Below, piece after piece: positions 1 through 5,519 of a stretch of 5,519 bases of DNA. The stretch's first letter is position 1. Each line of letters starts with the position of its first letter. This DNA comes from Asaia bogorensis (GTDB lineage: Bacteria > Pseudomonadota > Alphaproteobacteria > Acetobacterales > Acetobacteraceae): contig CAMBXJ010000317.1 in assembly GCA_945871455.1 (NCBI GenBank), positions 1-5,519 on the forward strand, written 5' to 3'. The translations under genes and the position numbers were made by a program. Under the pieces are notes generated by a model. The model did no database searches. It saw only the letters and a program-made list of their open reading frames with translations, and had not been told where the DNA came from.

Positions 1-137
1 GGCTCGACAATCAGCCGCCCATTGTCGACGGTGACCCCGACAGTCGTGCCGGCGCCCATTTGCAGCAGATCCAGGATCGCAGGCGGGACCGCCAACATCA
101 CCGATCCACCCACCTTGCGCAGACTTGTCGTATGCAT
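1..137 (-). CDS. MazE/ChpS-type AbrB-fold antitoxin, N-terminal part (truncated by window edge)
   Basis: Reading the minus strand from the ATG at 137-135 gives 45 complete codons with no stop before the window edge. The protein begins [19 protein letters not shown] and continues through a segment ending in NGRLIVEP. This is the swapped-hairpin DNA-binding domain of MazE/ChpS/SpoVT-AbrB antitoxins: a basic strand ([10 protein letters not shown]), a proline (VPPAIL), a short helix (LDLLQMG), then strands around [13 protein letters not shown]. In this family the N-terminal domain binds the operon's own promoter as a dimer and the C-terminal tail neutralises a MazF/PemK-like ribonuclease toxin. 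Both the tail and any toxin gene would lie beyond position 1. The start is supported by a GGAGAG ribosome-binding site at 147-142, four bases upstream, and by a promoter at 188-160. Family membership is fairly secure. Whether it belongs to a working toxin-antitoxin pair or is a solitary regulator cannot be seen here. Confidence 0.85.
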   Translation of the reverse strand, partial: MHTTSLRKVGGSVMLAVPPAILDLLQMGAGTTVGVTVDNGRLIVE

Positions 138-150
138 GCCGCTCTCCGAG

Positions 151-166
151 TTATATGTCAATATAA
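151..166. promoter_or_regulatory. Perfect AT-rich palindrome, candidate operator between divergent genes
   Basis: The sequence ttatat-gtca-atataa is a perfect inverted repeat with 6-base arms and a 4-base spacer, in a region far more AT-rich than its surroundings. It covers the antitoxin -10 box. It also overlaps a perfect plus-strand TATAAT at 162-167 that faces the carboxyltransferase gene. No convincing plus-strand -35 element stands at the usual distance, so the rightward promoter is the weaker call. MazE-type antitoxins commonly bind short AT-rich palindromes at their own promoters, which makes self-repression the simplest role. A regulator of the carboxylase genes could also bind here. 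Confidence 0.5.
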
Positions 167-188
167 TACACATCCGGTGCAAATGCAA
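160..188 (-). promoter_or_regulatory. Probable sigma-70-type promoter of the antitoxin gene
   Basis: On the minus strand, TTGCAT (188-183) is followed after exactly 17 bases by TATATT (165-160). These are a good -35 and -10 pair at the ideal spacing. Transcription would start near 153, giving a leader of only about 15 bases that contains the GGAGAG ribosome-binding site. The -10 box lies inside the palindrome at 151-166, as expected if the antitoxin represses its own promoter. The elements are visible in the sequence; promoter activity is inferred. Confidence 0.6.
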
Positions 189-281
189 TCATGGTCGCTC
201 GTGTCCCGCCGCAGGTGTCAGGTTTCGCCCCGGTCAAAGCCCCGCTATGCTCCCGCCTGCCATGTCATTCCCGAGCCCCAC

Positions 282-1871
282 ATGATTCTCCGCTCCGACA
301 TCAATCCTCGCTCCGAGGACTTCGCTGCCAACGCCGCCACCATGCGCGCCCTGGTCGGCGAACTCCGCGCCAAGGTGGCCGAGGCCGAACTGGGCGGCGG
401 CACCACCGCGCGAGAGCGGCATCTGTCCCGGGGCAAGCTGCTACCGCGGCAGCGGGTGGCGGCGCTGATCGACCCGGGATCACCATTCCTGGAATTGTCG
501 CAACTGGCCGCCCATGGAATGTATGGCGGCGACGTGCCGTCCGCCGGCATCGTCACCGGCATCGGGCGGGTGTCCGGGCGGGAATGCGTGATCGTCGCGA
601 ACGATGCCACCGTGAAGGGTGGCACGTATTTCCCCACCACGGTGAAGAAACATCTCCGCGCCCAGGAAATCGCCCGCAAGAACCGGCTTCCCTGTCTATA
701 TCTGGTCGATTCCGGCGGCGCCTTCCTGCCGATGCAGGACGAGATTTTCCCCGACCGCGACCATTTCGGGCGCATCTTCTTCAACCAGGCCAACATGTCG
801 GCCGAGGGAATCCCGCAGATCGCCGTCGTCATGGGCAGTTGCACCGCCGGCGGCGCCTATGTCCCGGCCATGAGTGACGAGAGCATCATCGTCCGCAAGC
901 AGGGCACCATCTTCCTCGGCGGCCCGCCGCTGGTGCAGGCGGCAACCGGCGAAATCGTCTCGGCCGAGGACCTGGGCGGCGCCGATGTGCACGCCCGCAC
1001 CTCCGGCGTGGTGGATCATTACGCGCAGAACGATCATCACGCGCTGGCGATCTGCCGGCGGATCGTGGCGGGACTGAACACCACGAAGACCGTTGCCCTG
1101 GCGCTGCGCGAACCGGCGCCGCCGCGTTACGATCCGGCGGAACTGCATGGCGTGGTGCCGGCCGATCTGCGGGCACCCTACGACGCCCGCGAAGTGATTG
1201 CCCGGATTGTCGACAACAGCGACTTCGACGAATTCAAGAAGCTGTATGGCACGACTTTGATCTGCGGGTTCGCGCATCTGTATGGCTACCCGGTCGGTAT
1301 TCTGGCCAACAACGGCATTCTGTTCAGCGAGTCCTCGTTGAAAGGCGCGCATTTCATCGAATTGTGCAGCCAGCGCGGCATTCCGCTGATCTTCCTGCAG
1401 AACATTACCGGCTTCATGGTCGGGCGCAAATACGAAGCCGGCGGCATCGCCAAGGATGGCGCCAAGCTGGTCACCGCCGTGTCCACCACCAATGTCCCCA
1501 AGCTGACTTTGATCACCGGAGGCAGTTACGGCGCCGGCAATTACGGCATGTGCGGGCGCGCCTACGATCCCCGCTTCCTGTTTATGTGGCCGAACGCGCG
1601 CATCTCCGTCATGGGCGGCGAACAGGCGGCCGGTGTGCTGGCGACCGTGCAACGCGGCTCCGACAAATGGACCCCGGCCGAGGCCGAAAGCTTCAAGGCC
1701 CCGATCCGCGCGCAATACGAAACGCAGGGCAATCCGTACTACGCCACCGCGCGCCTCTGGGACGACGGCGTCATCGACCCCGCCGACACGCGCCGTGTGC
1801 TTGGACTTGCGCTATCAGCAGCGCTGAACGCGCCGGTGGAACCGACACGGTTCGGCGTGTTCCGGATGTGA
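282..1871 (+). CDS. mccB: Methylcrotonyl-CoA carboxylase-type carboxyltransferase (beta) subunit
   Basis: The 529-residue protein is the carboxyltransferase half of a biotin-dependent acyl-CoA carboxylase. It moves CO2 from carboxybiotin to 3-methylcrotonyl-CoA, giving 3-methylglutaconyl-CoA in leucine breakdown. The family is usually about 530-540 residues, so the gene is full length. The N-terminal crotonase-like domain (about 20-270) carries [13 protein letters not shown] (142-154), [15 protein letters not shown] (163-177) and the oxyanion/CoA signature [16 protein letters not shown] (185-200). The C-terminal domain (about 280-525) carries NITGFMVG (374-381), [15 protein letters not shown] (413-427) and MGGEQAAGV (444-452). 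The ATG at 282 is chosen because [12 protein letters not shown] matches where relatives begin. Its Shine-Dalgarno is poor, and in-frame ATGs upstream (for example 183) would add a non-conserved basic extension. The matching alpha subunit follows after 189 bases. Geranyl-CoA carboxylase (AtuC-type) is the main alternative; the substrate is inferred from overall similarity. The gene may be called liuB in other schemes. Confidence 0.92.
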   Translation: MILRSDINPRSEDFAANAATMRALVGELRAKVAEAELGGGTTARERHLSRGKLLPRQRVAALIDPGSPFLELSQLAAHGMYGGDVPSAGIVTGIGRVSGRECVIVANDATVKGGTYFPTTVKKHLRAQEIARKNRLPCLYLVDSGGAFLPMQDEIFPDRDHFGRIFFNQANMSAEGIPQIAVVMGSCTAGGAYVPAMSDESIIVRKQGTIFLGGPPLVQAATGEIVSAEDLGGADVHARTSGVVDHYAQNDHHALAICRRIVAGLNTTKTVALALREPAPPRYDPAELHGVVPADLRAPYDAREVIARIVDNSDFDEFKKLYGTTLICGFAHLYGYPVGILANNGILFSESSLKGAHFIELCSQRGIPLIFLQNITGFMVGRKYEAGGIAKDGAKLVTAVSTTNVPKLTLITGGSYGAGNYGMCGRAYDPRFLFMWPNARISVMGGEQAAGVLATVQRGSDKWTPAEAESFKAPIRAQYETQGNPYYATARLWDDGVIDPADTRRVLGLALSAALNAPVEPTRFGVFRM

Positions 1872-2060
1872 GCATGCAAGATCACCAACGAAACAACACG
1901 GGCATGACCGCAAACCTGAACCGGGCGTGCGTGGCCTCCGGCCCACTGCTCGTGGTCCGGAAAACCAGGGCGCATGACCCTGCGTGGGTCCGAACCGCGT
2001 TTTCGTGGCTGCCGTCCCCCGAAGTGCACCTGCCACAACAGCAAACCGCACGGACATAAG
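1872..2060 (+). other. Long spacer between carboxylase beta and alpha genes
   Basis: This 189-base gap separates two genes whose products form one complex and which are usually close together or overlapping. I see no strong promoter and no terminator with a T-run. One small inverted repeat, CAGGG-cgcatga-CCCTG, lies in the middle, around 1967-1983. The plus strand is open in two frames over much of its length. One is the 51-codon ORF at 1904-2059. The other is a 29-codon in-frame extension of the alpha subunit from the ATG at 1974. Neither resembles a family I know. The spacer could hold a leader ORF, a processed or structured RNA, or a degenerate inserted repeat. Confidence 0.5.
1904..2059 (+). 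CDS. Doubtful 51-residue ORF ending next to mccA
   Basis: This reading frame starts with ATG at 1904 (MTANLNRACVASG...) and ends with TAA at 2057-2059, one base before the alpha-subunit ATG at 2061. About three quarters of its codons (37 of 50 after the start) end in G or C, which is compatible with coding in this genome but also expected by chance. It has no clear Shine-Dalgarno, no recognisable domain, no signal peptide and no membrane segment. If translated, its position would suit translational coupling to mccA, whose own ribosome-binding site is weak. I consider it more likely non-coding. Confidence 0.2.
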   Translation: MTANLNRACVASGPLLVVRKTRAHDPAWVRTAFSWLPSPEVHLPQQQTART

Positions 2061-4070
2061 ATGTTCAGCACCATTCTGATCGCCAACCGAGGCGAGATCG
2101 CCTGCCGCATCGCCCGCACCGCGCGCCGGCTGGGGGTCGAGACGGTTGCCGTCTACTCCGAAGCCGACGCGCACGCGTTGCACGTCAAGGCGGCCGACCG
2201 CGCCGTTCCGATCGGTCCCGCCGCCGCGCGCGACAGCTACCTGAACATCGCACGCATCATCGAAGCCGCCCGAGCGACCGGAGCACAGGCGATCCACCCC
2301 GGCTATGGGTTCCTGTCGGAAAATCCCGCCTTCGCGGACGCATGTCAGGCGGCCGGGATCGTCTTCATTGGCCCGCCGGCCTCTGCCATGCGCGCGATGG
2401 GTTCCAAATCCTCGGCCAAAACGCTGATGGAATCCTCCGGCGTGCCGCTGCTGGCCGGCTACCATGGAGACATCCAGGAGCCGGCGTTCCTGGCCGATCA
2501 AGCCATGCGGATCGGGTTTCCCGTGGTCATCAAGGCGGTCTCCGGCGGCGGTGGACGCGGCATGCGCGTGGTCACCGCGGCCGCCGACTTTGCCGCCGCG
2601 TTGGACTCTGCCCGCCAGGAAGGTGCGTCCGCCTTCGGCGACGACCGTGTGCTGGTGGAACGCTACCTCGATCGGCCTCGCCATATCGAGGTGCAGGTCT
2701 TCGCCGACACCCATGGCAACGCCGTGCATCTGTACGAGCGTGACTGCTCCGCCCAGCGGCGCCACCAAAAAGTCATCGAGGAAGCGCCCGCCCCGGGCCT
2801 GTCCGCCACCCAGCGCGCCGCCATGGGCAACGCCGCGGTCGCCGCGGCGCTGGCGGTCGGCTATGTCGGCGCCGGCACGGTCGAGTTCGTTACCGACGCG
2901 GACGTCACCGGGTTTTATTTCCTCGAAATGAACACCCGCCTGCAGGTCGAACACCCCGTCACCGAAATGGTGACCGGCACCGATCTGGTGGAATGGCAAT
3001 TGCGCGTCGCCGCGGGGGAGCCTTTGCCAGCCATGCAGGACCGGATCGGCCTGTCGGGCCACGCCTTCGAGGCTCGCATCTATGCCGAAGACCCGTCGCG
3101 GGATTTCGCGCCGTCAGTCGGGCGGTTGGGCCTGTTCCGTGCCCCCGATGCCAGCCCAGCGGTGCGGATTGATACCGGGTTTGCCACCGGGGACACGGTC
3201 TCGGTGCATTACGACGCCATGCTGGCCAAGCTGATCTGTCACGGGCCCGATCGACAGACCGCGCTGCGCACGATGCAGCGCGCACTGGACGGGTTCGATG
3301 TGGTTGGCATCGCCAGCAACCTGGACCTGCTGGGCCGTATCGCCCGCCACCCGGATTTCATGGCCGGCGGCATCGATACCGGGTTCATCGCGCGGGAGGC
3401 GGCGATCTTGCTGACGCCTCAGGTCGCGCCGCCGATCGATGTTCTGGCCGCCGCCGCGCTGGTCGAACTGCTGACGGAAGCCGAGGACGCCGAGCGCCTG
3501 GCGGCGGCGGGCGCTGATCGGCATTCTCCGTGGAATGCGCGGGACGGGTGGTGGGTGAACGCAAATCCCCCACGCGTGCTGGGATTTCGCAATGGCGACG
3601 ACGTCTGTCCGGTCTCCGCCATCCACGAATCCGGCCACATCCGATTGACCATCGGTGCGCACACGGTCTCGGGAACCGCCACCCGCATGGCCGATGGGCG
3701 TTTCCGGATCGCGCTGGATGGTCGTGCTCAGACCATGTCGGTCACCGCGGATGGCGACGCCCGCTTGGTCCGGCGAACCGGTGAGACCTGGCGTCTGGCA
3801 CTGCCCGACCCCATCGCCCATGCGGACGACGAGCAGGATGGCGGGGACCGGCTTGTCGCGCCGATCCCCGGCCATGTGACGCAGGTCATGGCGGAGGGCG
3901 GACAGACCGTCACGCGCGGTCAGGTCCTGGTGGTGCTGGAAGCAATGAAGACCGTCTTCCGCCTGACCGCTCCGGCGGATGCCGTGGTCGATGCCGTTTC
4001 CTGCGCCGTGGGCGACATGGTGCAGGATGGGCAGGTGCTGATCAGCTTCGTGTCAGACCAACCGACGTAA
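2061..4070 (+). CDS. mccA: Methylcrotonyl-CoA carboxylase-type alpha subunit (biotin carboxylase plus biotinyl carrier)
   Basis: The 669-residue protein carboxylates its own tethered biotin with ATP and bicarbonate, then delivers it to the beta subunit. The biotin carboxylase N-domain opens with MFSTILIANRGEIACRIART, the family's usual start, which fixes the ATG at 2061 rather than 1974. The ATP-grasp section holds the glycine-rich loop SGGGGRGMRVV (161-171), YERDCSAQRRHQKVIEEAP (225-243, with the HQK lysine and downstream glutamates) and EMNTRLQVEHPVTE (289-302). The biotin carboxylase C-domain follows (about 335-445, including HAFEARIYAEDP). A less conserved region (about 455-590) fits the subunit-contact domain of such alpha subunits. 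The C-terminal biotinyl domain (about 597-665) contains VLEAMKTVF, with Lys630 as the biotin site. The residue after that lysine is Thr instead of the usual Met. The length fits MccA (about 650-670). AtuF (geranyl-CoA carboxylase) is the main alternative. No strong Shine-Dalgarno precedes the start. Confidence 0.93.
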   Translation: MFSTILIANRGEIACRIARTARRLGVETVAVYSEADAHALHVKAADRAVPIGPAAARDSYLNIARIIEAARATGAQAIHPGYGFLSENPAFADACQAAGIVFIGPPASAMRAMGSKSSAKTLMESSGVPLLAGYHGDIQEPAFLADQAMRIGFPVVIKAVSGGGGRGMRVVTAAADFAAALDSARQEGASAFGDDRVLVERYLDRPRHIEVQVFADTHGNAVHLYERDCSAQRRHQKVIEEAPAPGLSATQRAAMGNAAVAAALAVGYVGAGTVEFVTDADVTGFYFLEMNTRLQVEHPVTEMVTGTDLVEWQLRVAAGEPLPAMQDRIGLSGHAFEARIYAEDPSRDFAPSVGRLGLFRAPDASPAVRIDTGFATGDTVSVHYDAMLAKLICHGPDRQTALRTMQRALDGFDVVGIASNLDLLGRIARHPDFMAGGIDTGFIAREAAILLTPQVAPPIDVLAAAALVELLTEAEDAERLAAAGADRHSPWNARDGWWVNANPPRVLGFRNGDDVCPVSAIHESGHIRLTIGAHTVSGTATRMADGRFRIALDGRAQTMSVTADGDARLVRRTGETWRLALPDPIAHADDEQDGGDRLVAPIPGHVTQVMAEGGQTVTRGQVLVVLEAMKTVFRLTAPADAVVDAVSCAVGDMVQDGQVLISFVSDQPT

Positions 4071-4088
4071 CCATTGACCGATGAAGTG

Positions 4089-4110
4089 CCGCCCCTCGGG
4101 AGTCCGGCGG
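4089..4110. terminator. Weak candidate terminator hairpin in convergent gap
   Basis: The 47-base gap between the two convergent stop codons contains CCGCC (4089-4093) and GGCGG (4106-4110) around a 12-base loop. An alternative pairing of CCCC with GGGG is also possible. The arms are GC-rich and suitably placed to end transcription from both sides. The loop is large and no real U-tract follows on either strand (only catttc on the plus strand), so this is a weak intrinsic terminator at best. Confidence 0.3.
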
Positions 4111-4117
4111 GGTCATT

Positions 4118-4906
4118 TCAATACCCCTGATACCGTCCCGGCCGTTTCTCCCTGAACGCGGCGATCGCCTCCGGATGGTCGTGCCCGGCGCGCGACACGG
4201 CGATGTGGGAACTGATCAGGTCGAACGCCGTCGTCATGTCCACCGACAGGCCCTGCATCACCGCGCGCTTGATCAGTTGCACTGACAAAGGCGGCATCGC
4301 GGCGATGCGGGCGGCGAGTTTCAGGGTTTCTTCCATCAGCGCGTCGTCGGGGTAGACATGGTTGACCAACCCGATCTCGCGCGCCTGGTTGGCGTCGATG
4401 AAGTCGGCGGTCCATAGCAGTTCCAGCGCGCGGGCCGTCCCGACCAGCCGAGGCAGGAACCATGCACCTCCGCCGCCCGGCAGCAGGCCGATCTTGGCAT
4501 AGGTTTCCGCAAAGCGGGCGCTCTGGCTGGCGACCCGGATGTCGCAGGCCAGCGCCAGGTCCATTCCGCCGCCGGTGGCCACACCGTTGACCGCGGCAAT
4601 CAACGGCTTCTCGAACCGGGCGGCGCGCTTGGGGAAGGCCTGGATCTGCTGCCAGATTCGTTTCTTGGTGACGTGCGGGCGGTTGTCGGCCGCCCCACCC
4701 ATGCCGGACACGTCGCCGCCCGAGGAGAATCCGCGCCCGGTGCCGGTCAGGATGACGACGCGAACATCGTCGCGTTCGTCGCACTCGTCCATGGCGGCAA
4801 CGAGGCCGAGCAGCATGTCGGCGGTGAAGGCGTTGAGCTTGGCGGGGCGGTTGAGGGTCAGGACGGCGATGTTGTCCTTGATCTCGAACAGAAGGTCCTG
4901 GGTCAT
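4118..4906 (-). CDS. Crotonase-superfamily protein annotated as enoyl-CoA hydratase/isomerase, with atypical active site
   Basis: The 262-residue protein has the normal crotonase length and order. It begins MTQDLLFEIKDNIAVLTLNR, then LNRPAKLNAF, the first oxyanion-hole strand GRGFSSGGDV (57-66), and the second block NGVATGGGMDLALACDIR (107-124). Next come FAETYAKIGLLPGGGGAWF (132-150) and the C-terminal helices, ending REKRPGRYQGY. The superfamily acts on acyl-CoA thioesters by hydration, isomerisation, hydrolysis or dehalogenation. In hydratases two glutamates are catalytic (rat Glu144 and Glu164). By alignment, the first is Asp116 here and the second is Tyr136, with Glu134 nearby. The hydratase label is therefore uncertain, and I do not assign 3-methylglutaconyl-CoA hydratase. 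The ATG at 4906-4904 matches the family N-terminus. A modest GGAA lies seven bases upstream. The frame stays open a further 67 codons upstream with proline-rich, unconserved sequence, which I leave out. The gene converges on mccA and diverges from the acyl-CoA dehydrogenase. Confidence 0.88.
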   Translation of the reverse strand: MTQDLLFEIKDNIAVLTLNRPAKLNAFTADMLLGLVAAMDECDERDDVRVVILTGTGRGFSSGGDVSGMGGAADNRPHVTKKRIWQQIQAFPKRAARFEKPLIAAVNGVATGGGMDLALACDIRVASQSARFAETYAKIGLLPGGGGAWFLPRLVGTARALELLWTADFIDANQAREIGLVNHVYPDDALMEETLKLAARIAAMPPLSVQLIKRAVMQGLSVDMTTAFDLISSHIAVSRAGHDHPEAIAAFREKRPGRYQGY

Positions 4907-5136
4907 GGGCGGGTTCCGGGTGTGGTTGTCTGGGTAGGGAAGCAGACCATGGGGCAGGGGGGATGGCAAAGCCACCCGGTCAGGGGGCGCGTCTGTCCTG
5001 TGCGGCGTTATCGCAATTGGCGGGATCGGAGCCGTCCCCGCGGCAAGGTCGGCGGCCAATCTCAACCAGCCGGCGGTGTCGTGGGATGCCGCGGCGGGAG
5101 CACACAACTTTGGTTCGCCCCGCTCTCTCCACGTGC

Positions 5137-5166
5137 TTCCAGCCGGCCATCGATTGGTTCTATAAT
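5137..5166 (+). promoter_or_regulatory. Probable promoter for the acyl-CoA dehydrogenase gene
   Basis: A perfect TATAAT stands at 5161-5166, which is notable in GC-rich DNA. The best -35 match at a suitable distance is TTCCAG (5137-5142), with an 18-base spacer. It keeps only the leading TT of the consensus, so an activator may be needed. Transcription would begin near 5173 and give a leader of about 50 bases before the ATG at 5224. Confidence 0.5.
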
Positions 5167-5182
5167 CCGCTTCATAGGGAAG

Positions 5183-5212
5183 TGGCCCGGGAAACGTACC
5201 GGGTTGCGGCCA
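5183..5212 (+). other. Possible 5'UTR stem-loop upstream of the acyl-CoA dehydrogenase start
   Basis: CCCGG (5186-5190) pairs with CCGGG (5199-5203) across an 8-base loop, and two G-U pairs can extend the stem outward. A competing outer pair also exists: TGGCC (5183-5187) with GGCCA (5208-5212). The outer arm touches the first base of the Shine-Dalgarno AGGGGAG (5212-5218). A stem here would lie in the predicted leader and could affect ribosome access. No known riboswitch class is recognised. Confidence 0.3.
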
Positions 5213-5223
5213 GGGGAGAGTTC

Positions 5224-5519
5224 ATGAAGTTCAATTTTTCAAGTGAACAGGAAGAGTTCAGGACCAATCTGCGGCGATTCCTGACGGACCGGTCGTCGAC
5301 CAAGGAAGTGCGTCGGCTGATGGAAACCGATGCGGGATGGGAACGCGACGGGTGGCGCGCGATCAACGCGGAACTCGGCCTGACCGCCGTGCGCATCCCG
5401 GAAGCCTATGGCGGGCATGGGTTCGGCTTCGGCGAGCATTGCATCGTGCTGGAAGAAATGGGGCGCTCGCTGCTTTGCGCGCCGTATTTCGCGACCACCG
5501 TACTGGCCGCTGGGGTCAT
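5224..5519 (+). CDS. Acyl-CoA dehydrogenase family protein, N-terminal part (truncated by window edge)
   Basis: The frame opens with ATG at 5224 and stays open for 98 codons to the window end. It begins MKFNFSSEQEEFRTNLRRFL and contains AELGLTAVRIPEAYGGHGFG (49-68) and CIVLEEMGRSLLCAPYFATT (73-92). This is the alpha-helical N-terminal domain of flavin-dependent acyl-CoA dehydrogenases, which oxidise acyl-CoA to enoyl-CoA and pass electrons to ETF. The FAD-binding and catalytic-base regions are beyond the edge, so activity and substrate cannot be judged. The start is well supported: AGGGGAG (5212-5218) lies five bases before the ATG, and the N-terminus fits the family. The EEMGRSLL-PYFATTVLA stretch recalls the FadE-like members often encoded as adjacent pairs. 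It is less like isovaleryl-CoA dehydrogenase, so a role in the leucine pathway is not assured. Confidence 0.9.
   Translation, partial: MKFNFSSEQEEFRTNLRRFLTDRSSTKEVRRLMETDAGWERDGWRAINAELGLTAVRIPEAYGGHGFGFGEHCIVLEEMGRSLLCAPYFATTVLAAGV

Larger units (their letters stand above)
4907..5223. other. Divergent intergenic region between crotonase and acyl-CoA dehydrogenase genes
   Basis: These 317 bases separate two divergent starts. The rightward half contains a perfect TATAAT (5161-5166), a possible leader hairpin (5183-5212) and a strong Shine-Dalgarno. In the leftward half I find only weak promoter-like sequence for the crotonase gene, such as GATAAC read on the minus strand near 4990. The minus strand is open throughout in the crotonase frame, but the predicted sequence is rich in Pro and Ala and unlike a crotonase N-terminus, so I treat it as non-coding. 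I see no RNA gene or long repeat. Confidence 0.6.

Noticed and set aside
156..161. Consensus TTGACA on the minus strand near the antitoxin start
   Set aside because: It would place the -10 inside the coding region, after the ribosome-binding site. It is better explained as part of the palindrome next to the real -10.
60..281. In-frame upstream extension of the carboxyltransferase, including an ATG at 183
   Set aside because: The extension is basic, unconserved in composition and overlaps the divergent promoter and the antitoxin gene. Relatives begin at the [16 protein letters not shown] sequence.
696..1715. Long open frame on the minus strand opposite mccB
   Set aside because: This is a shadow frame common in GC-rich genes. 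It lies entirely within a conserved gene and its translation shows no recognisable motif.
1974..2060. Upstream ATG giving mccA 29 extra residues
   Set aside because: Biotin carboxylase subunits start at the MFSTILIANRGEIA-like motif. The extra residues look like translated spacer.
1815..3062. 415-codon open frame on the minus strand opposite mccA
   Set aside because: It is antisense to the conserved biotin carboxylase domain, low-complexity Gly/Arg/His-rich and without family motifs.
4907..5107. 67-codon N-terminal extension of the crotonase
   Set aside because: It is Pro/Ala-rich, with no targeting or domain signature, and the crotonase N-terminus begins normally at the internal Met at 4906.

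Overview
The window is GC-rich, with tightly packed genes and mostly G or C at third codon positions. It reads as bacterial chromosome from a high-GC proteobacterium. The protein style suggests an alphaproteobacterium, perhaps Rhodospirillales/Acetobacteraceae, but that placement is an impression and was not tested by search. Most of the window is ordinary acyl-CoA catabolism. I found no phage, IS element, CRISPR array, tRNA or rRNA.

Layout: (1) Positions 1-137, minus strand: the start of a MazE/ChpS-type (AbrB-fold) antitoxin gene that runs off the left edge. (2) Positions 138-281: an AT-rich divergent control region in which a perfect 6+4+6 palindrome (151-166) overlaps -10 boxes on both strands. 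(3) Positions 282-1871, plus: the biotin-dependent carboxyltransferase (beta) subunit of a methylcrotonyl-CoA carboxylase-type enzyme. (4) Positions 1872-2060: an unusually long spacer holding a doubtful 51-codon ORF that ends one base before the next gene. (5) Positions 2061-4070, plus: the matching alpha subunit, with biotin carboxylase and biotinyl carrier domains. (6) Positions 4118-4906, minus: a crotonase-superfamily protein, convergent with the carboxylase genes. (7) Positions 4907-5223: a divergent intergenic region with a perfect TATAAT, a possible 5'UTR hairpin and a strong Shine-Dalgarno. (8) Positions 5224-5519, plus: the N-terminus of an acyl-CoA dehydrogenase that runs off the right edge.

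Together the genes resemble the leucine/isovalerate (liu) catabolic set. An acyl-CoA dehydrogenase makes the enoyl-CoA, the biotin carboxylase/carboxyltransferase pair carboxylates 3-methylcrotonyl-CoA, and a crotonase would hydrate the product. Two points weaken a simple liu reading. The crotonase lacks both canonical hydratase glutamates and lies on the other strand. The acyl-CoA dehydrogenase N-terminus does not look like isovaleryl-CoA dehydrogenase. I see no convincing new system. The points most worth a second look are the divergent antitoxin/carboxylase promoter, the atypical crotonase active site, the mccB-mccA spacer and the EAMKT biotinylation motif.
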